Part shown: piece by piece, positions 12,613-24,900 of the stretch
Position numbering within the stretch: the first letter of the stretch is position 1
Layout of the letters: every line of letters starts with the position of its first letter
Assembly (NCBI GenBank): GCA_008933995.1
Contig: WARS01000051.1
Coordinates: 2,170,001-2,234,000, forward strand
Reading direction: 5' to 3'
Origin: Datnioides undecimradiatus
Lineage: Eukaryota > Chordata > Actinopteri > Lobotiformes > Datnioididae
Length of the DNA: 64,000 bases
Translations under genes and position numbers: made by a program
Notes under the pieces: model-generated
The model's database searches: none
What the model was told of the DNA's origin: nothing
Seen by the model: only the letters and a program-made list of their open reading frames with translations

Positions 12613-14231
12613 ATGGTCGGAGCGCTCCGTTTGGGGTTTCGTGACGTGACGCTGGTCTCCCTCCTGCTGTGCTCTGTCATGGGCTTGCTGCTGGTGGACC
12701 ACCACGGAGGTGTGGAGGACAACCAGGAGCTCAACAAGGCCATTTTAGAGATGCTGCATATCAACAAAGTGTCTGCGAGCCACCAGGCCAAGCCGCATCC
12801 CTACATGAGGAGGATCTATCAGCGTCTGGACTCGGTGGAGGCCCAGGACCTCGGGAGTTCAGATGGAACGCTGGTGCAGAGTTACCGCAGTGTCGCTGGT
12901 GAGAATTCTAAATGGCTTGCTTGCTCTCTTGTTTCAATTACTCTATTGTCCCTCAGTGATGACTTTTAATAGTTTTATTTAAATCTAATCATGACGGATA
13001 AAAGAAGCACTGGAGAGTTAACCTGAGCAGGCAGCAGCCCGACACCTGCTGTGACATTGCTGCTTTGGCCAGATGTTCTACACGCCTAAAACCTTACTAA
13101 GTATGAAGATGAATGAGTTTAAAATGAGAACATATATATATGATAATATACAGACAGTTGGATGAAATATGAAATCAATGTGCTTTAAAGCTGGATTTTT
13201 GGCCACTTGGGGGCAGCAGAACAAGCTATAGATGCTACTGACATGCTATCACCATGTAAAGCTAACATTGTAACAAACACAGAACAGCAGTAGAACTTAT
13301 CTGGACCCATGTTGGTGTCCATCTGATGAACCTCAGCCTGACATCACTCTCCCTTTAGCTCAGACTCCTGAGAGGAAAGACCAGGCTGCTAACTGCAAAC
13401 AGTAACAAAAGCAGCATAAAAACATTAATTAGTGCAGCTGTAATAGGCATAAACAAGAGAGATATATGATGTGTCAGATGCTACGTTTCCAGACACTTTA
13501 TGAACTGAATGATATTTGTTACTAAGCTCTGTAGAAACATCTGCAGCACCTTCCACAGTTCACTCATCCAGTGACTGAATTATGCAACTCATGTCCTGCA
13601 AACTTGTCCTAAATGTATGATTTTACAGGTTTTAATTATAATAATTATAATAATATATATAATTATGAAATATAATTATATATACACTGTAAAAGGACTT
13701 CACAGATTAAAGTGTCTGCAGATTATTGTTCCAGACCAAAATGAACGGAAAGCAGCCGGTACCTGCAGCGGTGAAGTGTGTATGTGCAGTGATATCTGTT
13801 CTTTGGGTCACCCAGGCCCACATCACGCTCCTCCGGGGTGGATCTGGTTCAACGTGAGCAGTCTGAACCCCTCCATGCTGGGTGCAGAGCTGGTCCTGTT
13901 CAGGAAAACCCTCCACCCCCGGCCCATCAGCGTGACCGTCACCCTGCACAGCGTCACAGCTTCGCAGGGGGCCCTGAGGGAAAGCCCAGCACTGGAGGAG
14001 AGGCTGCTGACCCTGGACCAGCGACCCACGTCCGGATATGATGTGTTTGACGTGTCGGCTGTTCTTGCTCTGAAGCCCCTGGAGGTGGTGGGCTTTCAGC
14101 TGCGCTACACGGACGAGAGCGGCAGTCTGGTCCTTCATGAGGCTTTGACACAGAGTCTGTACTGTCTGAACAGAGGCTCTCTGAGTGAACCTTTACTGGT
14201 GCTTTACCAAACATACCCCCTGCACGTCTGA
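12613..14231 (+). CDS. Secreted BMP/TGF-beta prodomain-like protein lacking the mature ligand
   Basis: Exon 1 is 12613-12898 and exon 2 is 13816-14231; the phase-1 junction (G|GC, GTGAGA donor, CACCCAG acceptor) gives 233 residues. The chosen ATG has a strong context (A at -3, G at +4) and begins a signal peptide (MVGALRLGFRDVTLVSLLLC). Prodomain-type features follow: an N-terminal helix (NKAILEMLHINKV), YMRRIYQRLDS, SDGTLVQSYRSV, GWIWFNVSSL, an AELVLFRKTL strand, YDVFDVSAVL, and a final EPLLVLYQTYPLHV with TGA. In BMP-type ligands the last segment is followed by a basic furin site and a cysteine-knot domain. None is present in any frame up to 15600. An AATAAA at 14716-14721 suits a short 3' UTR. 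It may be a true prodomain-only gene or a truncated paralogue. The family call is from motif pattern, not a search. Confidence 0.72.
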
Positions 14232-14715
14232 CTCAATGGGACCAACGTTAAATACGCATACATACAATGTAACCTTTTTAGCGTCACCATCATTATTATT
14301 CTGAAACGTGTAATTTAACTGAACCAGAACTTTGTTTTAATGGTAATCTTTTATTTTGAAAGTGTAGGGCAGTTTATGGGAGTTGCATGTCATCAGCTTG
14401 TACAGCTGGCTGGTATTAATATCAATATCTTTCAGTCAGCATCACAGAAGACAGTTATGCCAAGATTGGTTAACAGTTAACAGTTGTATGAATATGGAGT
14501 CGCATGAATTAATGAGTGTTCAGCTCTGCGGACCAAAGGAACCTGATGAGAGGTTATGACATGACACAGTATCTGAACCTAAATATACTTAAAGTACCAA
14601 GAGTTAAAGTTGTTGCAGCCCATTCCAGGATACATGATATCATAGTCATTGATAGATGGATGTACCACTTTGCAGCTGGTCATAACTGTCTATTCTGCTG
14701 TGAAACATGATCTAC

Positions 14716-14721
14716 AATAAA
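14716..14721 (+). terminator. Polyadenylation signal of the prodomain-like gene
   Basis: Canonical AATAAA 485 bases after the stop codon at 14231, with T/G-rich DNA just downstream. Confidence 0.5.
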
Positions 14722-15580
14722 TATTTGATTTGTTGCTAACAGCCTATTTGTTTTATTGAATTGAACAGACAGTTAATGGGAGCATAAGATGGGAGCAGAA
14801 GTCAAAGTGCCTTGAAATTCTACTTAAGTACAATAGCTGAGTAAAAGTACTCTGTTACTTTCCACCACTGTTCTTCTGTCACTGCTGGAGCTTTGTATAA
14901 TGTTGATTCCCTGGAAGTCTACTGACCATTTTCACTCTGAATGGGTTGAAAATTGCGTGGACAAACATTTTCAACCCATTCAAAGCGTGTGTGTGAAACG
15001 TTTAGCGTAAGTTCCTGCTTTCCCACTTCCACCATTCTCACTGTGGCTGCTGCCTGTCATTGTGTCACGTGTCAGAGCTGGCAGGTTTTGGGGCTTTTGC
15101 CTCCTGTTGACTGCAGTTATTTTGTGCATTTTAAATATTTGCACATTGGTTTTGTTCTGTTTGTGGAAGCCATGATGGTTTGCATTGTGATTTATGTCAT
15201 ATGGTGGAAAAATTCAACAAGAACATTGAATATATATTCTAATTAGAAGATTTTTAAACTACATTTAAAATGTAATTTTATCAAAATTCAAGTTTAATTT
15301 ACATTTTCCGACAAAATTACAAAGATGGTACAAAACACAGTGTGGAAATCAAATGTATGATGGTACTTTAAAAAATAAAACTGAGCATGTTTATTATAGT
15401 AGGTCTTGTCCTTATTGTTATGTTTCTGGAATTGTTTCATAAGGACTTCAAGATGAATTTAAATTCCAGAATATTGCAGTTTTACGGCGTATTACTAATT
15501 TCCCGCCATGTGACCTAGTTAAAAGTGGGTTGCTATAGCAGTTCCTTCTTCTTCCTTCTCCTCTTCTTAATTAGCCCTTA
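14722..15580. other. Intergenic stretch between the prodomain-like gene and tspan5
   Basis: Apart from the hAT-like end fragment, it is AT-rich with no exon recognised. A 97-codon frame at 14953-15246 has scattered cysteines but no cysteine-knot spacing. Confidence 0.5.
14815..14870 (-). mobile_element. Terminal fragment of a teleost hAT-like element
   Basis: The block from TACTTAAGTACAATAG to TTACTTTCCACCACTG is the reverse complement of a widespread fish terminal repeat beginning CAGTGGTGGAAAGTAAC. Only one end is recognisable and no duplication was found. Confidence 0.5.
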
Positions 15581-15587
15581 ACGTTGA

Positions 15588-15971
15588 GGACACCGGAAGG
15601 GCGCCATCCTTGCTCTCATATCATTGGTTGCAACCTCTGTCTTTCAAGTCTTCCGTCAGCCAATCACAGACGAGCGTCCGGAGCAGCGGTGCCGCCCCCT
15701 GTAGGCGCAGTTCGCCCAGAAATCGGAGGATAATTTAGACCGTGCGGTTCGCTGCCCTGACGTCCGTTTATATTTCGAGCACTAGGTGCGCGAACGCGTC
15801 CCGGGCTCGTGTCAGCATGCTCCTGGTGCGGGTGTGAAGCGGCTGCGTGGACATCCGAAGCGGACAAAGTGAAATGCATCCTCGGGGCGCTGAACCTGTT
15901 CCATCCCGCACACAAAGCCTGTGAAGCAGGCCGTGTTTTTCCTCACGCACTGACACCGATGATGCTCAAAC
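15588..15971 (+). promoter_or_regulatory. tspan5: tspan5 promoter and 5' UTR
   Basis: A CpG-rich TATA-less block contains an ETS-type CCGGAAG next to a YY1-type GCCATC (15593-15608), an inverted CCAAT box (CATTGGTTG, about 15623-15631) and a direct CCAAT (CAGCCAATCAC, about 15658-15668). Three upstream ORFs follow: 15817-15837, 15874-15924, and an out-of-frame ORF from 15959 that overlaps the tspan5 start. The exact start site is not determined. Confidence 0.55.
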
Positions 15972-18900
15972 ATGTCGGGGAATCATTACAAAGGCCACGA
16001 AGTCAGCTGCTGCATCAAATACTTCATTTTTGGATTCAACATCCTGTTCTGGGTAAGAAGCTTTTATTATTTGCGCGACGCGGCTGCGCCTCTCTCCAGT
16101 GCACTTCGGTTATTATCGGCTCCGCTGGCCAATAGGGAGGAAGGCCGCAATCATCACCGCATCTTAAAACGGAACCGTTATCGTTCATGCTCACATTCAC
16201 GGTCGGACCCGGGTGGTGCGTGACTGCGGTTGTGTTCATGCAGTAATATTGTAATAAATAAAGCAGCTGCGGGTCGGTTGACAGCGCGCAGCTAATCGGC
16301 TTTCTGTAGTGACCTAATGGGAGCTGAGCGCCTCGGTGTCACTGCAGGCTCATCACCCACCTGACACACACACACGCGCGCGCGCGCGCACACACACACA
16401 CTCCTAAAGCATCCAGCACCTTACACCCGGTCCCGGCGTTCTTCACAATGTTCAGACATGACGTAATAAGTTTGAAAAGGTGATGTCAATCATTTAGAAG
16501 GCGTTTCCAGTTATTGTTCATTATCTCTGCAGCGGCTGATCGATTAATCAGCATATTAATTATGTCTAATTATGTCACATTTGAATCGAGCGCGTGCAAC
16601 AAGCACTAAGGGGTCTTGGGCGCGCGGGCTTTGTTGGCGTCACCATGCGCACCTGCTGATTGAGTTCGCATTTGCACTATGTGCTATAAGAACAGACCTG
16701 CAGGGATCTGACTATGCAATGGTTCCCATATGTGTCTGTGAAAGATGAATATCAGCTGACTAAACTCTGATCAAACTAGTGGCCTGCTCATTTTCTGCTG
16801 ATTGATTAATTGGTTATTAATAGGTTATAATTGGACTTCTCAGAATGCTGACTCTGCAGTTAATGATCATATGAGTGATAAAGACCAGTGAGACCAAACA
16901 AAGAAACATACATGTAATAATAACATCAGAAATATGTTATTAAAACCTAAAACTATATTTAAATCTTATAAATAATTGTATATAGTAAACGATGTTGAAA
17001 CAAACGGACTTTGTTATTAGAGTAACTTATTATAAAGTGTATGCAACACAGCTGATAGACGTTACTATGATAGAAGGGAAGGTCAGATCAGAGTCAGGCG
17101 AGCTTGACTGATCCCACATGATCATGGGGTCATGTGACCTCACAGGCCATTACTGTGTTTTTCATGTCGTAAGAACGTGACATGCCTGCCACCGTGTCGT
17201 TTTGCATGGAGGTGTGTTTTGCAGTGATCTGACGTGACTGTGGTGTGTTGCAGCTGCTGGGCATGGCCTTAGTGGGGATCGGACTGTGGGCGTGGAGTGA
17301 GAAGGTGAGTAGAGACGCTTGGACATTACTGAGGATATTGGAAAATAGGAATGGTCATTTTAAAGTTCCCTGTTGGAAGTCTGATTAATAATTAATTAAT
17401 GAAGTGAATTAATAAAGTGTTTGCAGATCTATATCATTGTGAAGGTGATTAAACACACATTTAAAACTGATGCTCAGAGTCTTTGTGTTGAATCTGGTCC
17501 GTGCTGTGCTGCAGCCTCACTCACCCTCTGAGTTCAGACAAGTCTCAGTCTCGTCCCGTGTTGACGCCGCCGGGGCGCTGTGGGCGAACTCGTGTTGCGT
17601 CCTGGGAGAGACGCAGCTGCTCGCCTCAGACTGAGCCGTGTTGTTGTGCTCTGCCTCTCTCCTGCAGGGGGTTCTGTCCAACATCTCATCCATCACAGAC
17701 CTGGGGGGTCTGGACCCGGTCTGGCTGTTCATGGTGGTCGGTGGGGTCATGTTCATTCTGGGTTTTGCCGGATGCATCGGGGCGCTCCGGGAAAACACGT
17801 TCCTGCTCAAGTTTGTACGTTCCATGACAAGACCTCCAGTTTGCACGCCGCAGTGGCGAAGGATTGAACCTGGGTGACCTCAGTGTCTCGTTCTCTGTCT
17901 GTGGCCGCAGTTCTCCGTGTTTCTGGGGATCATCTTTTTCCTGGAGCTGACGACGGGGATCCTGGCGTTCGTCTTCAAGGACTGGATCAAGGACCAGCTC
18001 AACCTGTTCATCAACAACAACATCCGGGCGTACCGGGACGACATCGATCTACAGAACCTCATCGATTTCACTCAGGAATACGTAAGTGGAAACAACAGCA
18101 GAGAATCACCCAGATACAGGTTGACTGAAAGTTTAACACTAGCACCTTGATTCTAGCTTTTTTTCCACAGCTTTCAGCCACGTCCCACAGTCTTCTTCAG
18201 TAAATAGGGTTTGTAAAGCAAACACGTGATTATCATGAAACACTGAGACACTTAAACAAGGAGCAGGGACAAACAGGTTTAACATGAGAACAAACTGAAG
18301 GAGTCAAAACAAAGAGTGGATGTTGCTGCAGCGCCTCCTAGCTGCTGTTTTACTGGCTTCTGATCCATCAGACAGTTTACACCACCTCAACCATGAAAGA
18401 GGTTCTGTAGGAGGAGAGGACCTGGACCCAAAAGTCCCAGTTGGTGTTATTTTAGTCATGGGATCATAAAGGTCTTGTAGTTTTGTATGTGCATCAGATA
18501 AAAGTGATAGATGACAGCTGATGAAGGTGACGGGCTGTGACTGCAGGAGACGTTCTCACAGGCACAGGTCAGACCAACAACAGCAGCTCCTCCGAGTTAA
18601 ATGAGGTGACACGGCTCTGTGGAGGCTTTGACTTCAAAAGCCACAAGCTCGTCTGATTGGACTAGTGAGTCCTTATTAATGAGGGGAACCAATCAGGTCA
18701 TCAAGTCCGCTTGTGGTGCTTCTAATTCTATTAATGTCTGGAACTGCCCATTGAGAAAAGTGCTCTGTCTTTCCTGGAACGTGGAGCCCAGCAGACGGGG
18801 CCTTTAACAGCCGTTTTTCCCTCCCTGCCTGATCAGTGGGAGTGCTGCGGCGCGTTTGGAGCCGACGACTGGAACCTGAACATCTACTTTAACTGTACCG

Positions 18901-21607
18901 ACGGGAACCCCAGTCGGGAAAAGTGCGGCGTTCCCTTCTCCTGCTGCACCAAGGACCCAGCGGTACGATTCCCTCACCCTGCATGCTCACATCGTACAGT
19001 ACACCATCTCTGACCTTTCCAATATGAACCCATTTACGTCTTTTTGGAATTAGTCATGTGTGAATTTACTGCTTGTGTCCTGAAATATGTTCAGAACGAC
19101 CACAACACAGCGTAGGACCTGAGGAAGTTCTCTCAATTCAAATAAAATGCCTGAAGCAAACGAGAAGGCTGATAAAACTTGACAAAAACCCAAATTAATG
19201 AGGCGTTGTTTGTGCTGGTGCTCCAGAGCTTCATCATTTCATTGTTTTTATGCCTCTGCCGGCCACAGCTGTTGCTAAATGCCTCATGTTTGAAGGTTTT
19301 CTGTCTGTCCCATTCTTGGACATCAGATTTGGCTGGATTCAAGGGTGAACTGATTAGATTCTGGAGGTCAGAGGTCAGCGTCACTGTGGCTTCACTCCAG
19401 AGGTTTTTGGCCATGTGAACATGATCTCTGGGATGTTTTAAGGGAGCTTCTTTAAATTTGGCACCAACAGCTGGACTGGAAGACGAATTGAAGGTCACAG
19501 TGACTTCACAAAACACATTTTTTGGCTTAAATATGACAAGATTTTACACAAATGAGAGGATACGTAAGGAAATAATTACATTTCATATATTACTGGAGTC
19601 TGGGCAGACATGGATGGTCACTAGAACTTGACTGGCTGGTGGAGAACAACCATTAGTGGTTGGTCCAAGTTTATAGCTGTCCCTGAACGGTCCAGCAGGT
19701 TTAAGATCAGTGTCCAGTCTGGATTGGTTTAAAGGTTCCTGTATGATGAGTTCTGTGACTCTGAGGATCCTCCTCACTGAGCATCATCTGGACAGAAGTT
19801 CAGCTACACCAGTGACCTTCCCATCAGCCTCAGCAGTCTCCGTGCTTAGCAAACATTAGCATGCTAACACAGACGCCAGGCGTTTCCTCAGGGTGTCACT
19901 GTGGCTCACGCAGCTGCTGGATGTTAGCTGAGGTACAACTCTGCTCTAAAAAGGTTGGACACTGTAACGTGTGCTCTATTTGTCCACAGGAGGACGTAAT
20001 AAACACTCAGTGTGGATACGACATCCGGGCTAAACCAGTAAGTGACCGAAATGATCTGATTTCCAGATCAGATCCAGATTTCTTCCAAAAAATGTAAAGT
20101 TTATTCCACCAGTTCAGTGATTCAGTGCAAAAGATTGTACTAACCAGTGGCAAATGGTAGCCATCTAAAATAAAAACATGATTTTACTGCTCTCTTTGCA
20201 CACATACACACACTACAGAACATCACTCATCTGTGATCCTTCACTGACTGATTTAGGAAACGCTGCCAAGATTCAAGGTTCATTTCCAAGTTCACCGCTA
20301 GTCTGCTAAGCGCAGCGCACACCTAGCAAAGAAACAATGAAACCGCACAACACCACCGCACTCAGACTGACACACTCGCGCAGGTAGCGCGCTGTACAGT
20401 TACACACAGTGATTACTCCGCTCGGCTGGCTGCCACACAACCACACCTTAATAACAGTGTTACAGTTACTAATACAAAGACACAACACACGAATTAAATG
20501 CACAACCCCAATGCTTGACGAATTCAAGACGGACATTATAAAAATCATTAAACGAGTGCGGAAACAAAGCGCGACGAGTTCAACGAGCTGCAGCGATGCG
20601 GCAATCCAGCAGTAACAATTCAGTTTCACTCACCTGTGACGTTCACTTGAAGACGAAGTCCATCCGTCCGTCCTTTTGGATTAATTTTTCAATAACCCCG
20701 GTCATAAAGCTGATCACTGCATTCAGATCCGAGAGAAGTTGCATTTCTATAGCTGTCGAAGTCCCAAACCCTCCCAGCAGCAGACCCTCTTGTGCCGAAC
20801 CGAGCGTGTAAACTATCCGGTCCGAGCTGCTAGCGGTCGCACATAGCCCGCTTTAGCCGGTTGACGGAGTCCGACGTGTTTGGGCGTTGGGCAGACTCTT
20901 TTTTTAAGCAATGTCCATCTTTTCGCTGAACAGTCGTCGTGAAAAGGGCACTGACACTAAACTCCGCGACAATATCATCTCCACCTGTTGCCATTTTCAA
21001 TGTTGCTACGGACCGCTAGTTAGCATTAAGCTAGGTCCCCTGTTAAAGTAACTGTGCGGGTCTCCGAGAACGCCCAGTAGCCGTGGGAAAACCTAAAGAA
21101 CACGCCCATTGCCTAAATTTCTAAACGTGATTGGTTGATCAAACGGTCAATTCAAAGGTACGCTCTTATTCAGTTTAACGGCCATGGCGTTCTACCGAGG
21201 CTATACAATACCTTAAACCGAGGATATTCTGCCCAGCGACGCAGCAGGAAAATATCTGATTGGTTGCATTCTTTTTCCAACACACAACCACCTAAAGTGT
21301 AGCGCGCGGACGTAAACAACTAACACAAGCCGGCGTAACATCGTAATACAGCAAACAATCAACACGAAGACAGTTTTTATTCATTTTATTCGAATTTAAA
21401 TTTTTATTATAATCAAATGTTTTTATTTTTCCTTCTTTGAATACCTCGAAGGCCCTGACTATTCGCCACTGGTACTAACAGGTGGATTAAAGCGGCTAAT
21501 AGCCAATAATTATGCTAATGCTAAATGTTGCTATCGGAGGCCAGGATTCAAATACTGAAAAACACGTGAATTGTGAATCTGTGTCTCTCTGTACTGAACT
21601 CACAGAA

Positions 21608-21647
<40 letters not shown>

Positions 21648-21967
21648 GACGTCCGTCACTGCTAACCGTCTGTTCCCGTCAGGATTCGGAGCAGAAGGAC
21701 TACATCAACGTGAAAGGCTGCGTCCCGCAGTTTGAGAAGTGGCTGCAGGACAACCTCACGCTGGTGGCCGGGATCTTTATCGGAGTCGCGCTGCTGCAGG
21801 TCAGATTCAGCCATGTTCCGGAAACAGATCGCAGCGTCTGAAATCACTTCACGCTCACGAACTCTGTCATTTCTCCCCCACCCCCCCTCCTACGTCCGCA
21901 GATCTTTGGGATTTGTTTGGCCCAAAACTTGGTGAGCGACATCGAAGCCGTGCAGGCGAGCTGGTGA
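15972..21967 (+). CDS. tspan5: Tetraspanin-5
   Basis: A four-pass membrane protein of the TspanC8 group, which binds ADAM10 and controls its exit from the ER and its substrate choice, including Notch. Exons are 15972-16052, 17254-17304, 17668-17814, 17911-18081, 18837-18962, 19990-20037, 21683-21799 and 21902-21967. All junctions are GT-AG and phase 0, giving 268 residues, the same length as human TSPAN5. The product starts [20 protein letters not shown] and ends [12 protein letters not shown]. The large loop carries the CCG motif ([12 protein letters not shown]) and eight cysteines. TSPAN17 is the nearest relative, but the N-terminus and IEAV tail match TSPAN5. Human TSPAN5 is also convergent with RAP1GDS1, which supports the call. 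I cannot tell tspan5a from tspan5b. Confidence 0.97.
16363..16402. repeat. Composite (CA)n(CG)n(CA)n tract
   Basis: About 39 bases of strict purine-pyrimidine alternation, with a CG core flanked by CA runs, in tspan5 intron 1. This is the kind of tract that can form Z-DNA. Confidence 0.9.
20145..21471. mobile_element. Non-autonomous hAT-type DNA transposon in tspan5 intron 6
   Basis: The element is bounded by imperfect terminal inverted repeats: the left end reads CAGTGGCAAATGGT, and the right end, reverse-complemented, reads CAGTGGCGAATAGT (12 of 14 bases equal). An identical 8-bp target duplication, GTACTAAC, flanks it at 20137-20144 and 21472-21479. The 8-bp duplication and CAGTGG ends are hAT hallmarks. 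The 1327-bp interior has no transposase frame. Its middle (about 20640-21350) is GC-rich and promoter-like, with a CpG-rich block and an ATTGG box (GATTGGTTGATC). It lies between coding exons 6 and 7, which still splice correctly on paper. Confidence 0.85.
21609..21647 (+). repeat. (ATTG)n tetranucleotide array
   Basis: About nine copies of ATTG/TTGA ending 36 bases before the tspan5 exon 7 acceptor. Confidence 0.9.
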
Positions 21968-24900
21968 GAGAGCGATCCTTACCTTTACTGTTTGAGCCCG
22001 GTGCGTCGCTCACCCTCACACAGACGCCACTGGTCCGCCCCTTTTGATGCGCTCTCCCCTTGATGTGCACCCATCTGTTCTCAACTGTGTCCATTTCACA
22101 GCATGAGGCATTTCAGCTCAGGGCCCATGTTGCTGATACATTATGATAATAATGTATTTAATAAAGGGGAAGGGGAAAAAGTATCTATTGCTGTATTTTA
22201 AGGATATGCTAATTGTGTTTGAATTACAAACACAAGCCATTATTAGCAAAAGCAACAGTCTGCATTATGTTTTGGCTCTAAACAGAAGGTTTGCACACAG
22301 GTCTGGATCTGCAGAGCCTCCAGAGTGATGAAAGATTGAGATTCATACGATATTCATAAATCTGGTTCACACAAGAGCCACATCACGTGCACAGCAGTTA
22401 GCATGTTTGCAGAAAGTATATTGCTCTTTTGGACACAAGTTATGCTGTTAGCCGCGTGCACGAAACCCATGTCATGTGTCTTGTGCACGCCAGTTGTTAT
22501 CTTGCAGCCGTAAAACATTGTGTGCACTAGTCATTAACCAGTGTGCACAAGCCTGATTTATCTAGTTTGCATAAGATGCTGACCTTGTGTGCACAAGATA
22601 AAAGGAATATAATGTTTGAGACTCCAGAGGCTCTGCGAGGTGCAGGATGGTGCGACATGAGGATGTAAACAGTCCAAAATACTGAAAATTAGATGTGAAC
22701 GTGTGGGGTGTGGATGCAGAGATGAAAGCCTGCAGCTGCTAGAAGAAGACATCGCTGACTTGTCACCAAACATCCGCTGAGCGGGAGATGTTTGGTGTGT
22801 CAGCCTTACCGTCATGATGCCACAGACTCACCTCACGCCTCATTCTTCCTCCTCCATGCTTCGTCAGGGTGCCCCCCCCTCTCTCCATGCGTCGACTCCC
22901 ACCACACTCCAGCAAGAAAGCGTCGGCTTACTACTCATGAGACACACACACGCACACCTGCCGCATGTGTGTTTGTAGCCGGTGGGTGTGAAGGATCCAT
23001 TTGGTCATGTGTCTTGTCATTGCTGTGATTGGGTGGATGGTCTCTGTCTGATGTTGTGATGTTGTGTTGTGTTTAAGGTCCATATGTGTAAACTAGGGGC
23101 TGGTGTGTATCTACTCTCCCCTCACTGTGCCGTATGGAGGCAAACGTGTGCCACTGGAGTCATTCTGTTTTAAAATCAATTAACAATCAATAACTAATTA
23201 TTACTCCAGTGACACATCCCAGACTCCATACTACTAAAAACCACAGTTTAACCTCGTCCCTTTGCGCTCCATGCACATCCTGTTATCTCTGTATAAGGCA
23301 ATGTTAGCTAGCTAGCAAGTCAGGTCATTATAGTATAAAACAAGTGTTCTGCTGCTCCATGTGTGGCATTCACAGTCTTGCAGGCATCAGGTACAGTTAG
23401 CTGAAGGACAGTGGGAGCCTGGTGTTGCTGCCTAGGGCCTCCACACATGCTGAAATCAGACTCACACTCCCTGCACTGAACGATGTGGGTGCACTGAGGA
23501 CTAAGCTGAGATAACTGTAAATAAACATTATTATTGTGTTAAAGTACAGATATATATATATACATGATTACACAAATAACATATTTTGCAAGTCAGGTGT
23601 TTTACCCTTTAAGGTTTTGACGCAAATCAGATTCCATACAGGTCCCCTTAAAGTGATCTCTAGACACCTTTTGTTTGATATGATCACGGCCATTTACATC
23701 TACGCAATATGTCCCACGCCCCACTCAGAGCTCACAAAACACACAGAACCCAAATACAAATCGGTTTGATAAATCATACACACTCACTCAGAGCCCCATA
23801 TAGAGACTTGAGACAAAAACCATTGCAGCTATTAGGTTTGTTGCAGAAAGCAGTGTTTAAGACTGCAGTCCTAGCACCGTTAGCATTGAAGCTAAGGAGT
23901 TCCACAGCACACACCTTGTGTGTAAAGTCAGTCAGTCAGTGTGTGTAGTGCGTGTTGGGATCAGGTTTTACACTGGACCTAGTGAGAGATAGAGTGACTG
24001 CATGCTGACGACCCGCCTCCATGTCCCCACTGAGCTGTAGCGTTTGGGTGGTTTGCATTAACAAGCCGCGGAGTCTTGTGACTTAGACAACAATCCCGTC
24101 TTTCTTCCGCTGTCCGCTCACTGTCACTTTGTCCAACTGGACACACTTTGTCTCTCTCCGTGTTCCCCCTCCGCCTCGACTCGCAATCCGAAGCCTTCTC
24201 TCTCCAGACTGTAGTCTAGACCGCTGATCCCTTGCAGAAAACTGGTCTCCGAGCTTTCCTGACCTCTAACCCTGAACCCATCTCTTTTCTGCTTCCTGTC
24301 ATGTCCTGAGCTTTTATTTTGAAAGTGTTGAGCCACACAGGGCTGTTGGAAACACATGATTTCAAATCTCCCCATCTCCTCTCTTCCAGTTTCTTTACTT
24401 AACGCTGAGGCGGCGTTTCACTTCTAACAGGTAACCTTTTAATCAAACCTAATTTTGCCTCGTCAGGTTAATGAAATGTTTAACCAGGTCACAGAAAAAT
24501 GGAATTCAACATTTGCCTCCGCTTTGTTTTGTCAGCTCCGGGTCTTTGAACGCACTGTCGGGGGGAAGCATTCCAAGGACTTGCACCGATCACCTGCACC
24601 GTTGTGTTCACCGAACCAGCACCTTTTCTCCAAGGCACTAATACGTGAAAAGCTGTGTATATAACACTGTGTGTGTGTGACTACTGTTTAAAAAAAAAAA
24701 ACAACAAAAAAACAAAACATGCACCACATGCAGATCGTCCCGACGCTCCAGTTTTGATAGCTACGTGTAGAGAGTAGGAGTTTTGATACATCTTTTTGAT
24801 ATTAGATCGGTATTTTTCACTGTGGAAACGAGGCTCCGTCGCTACACCCGTCATGTAGGACTGTGAAATAGTTGTGTGCAGCAAAACTGAGGGTCTGCTT

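Noticed and set aside
14953-15246. 97-codon cysteine-containing frame downstream of the prodomain-like gene
   Set aside because: Tested as a possible missing ligand exon. The cysteine spacing does not fit the TGF-beta cysteine knot and there is no basic cleavage site.
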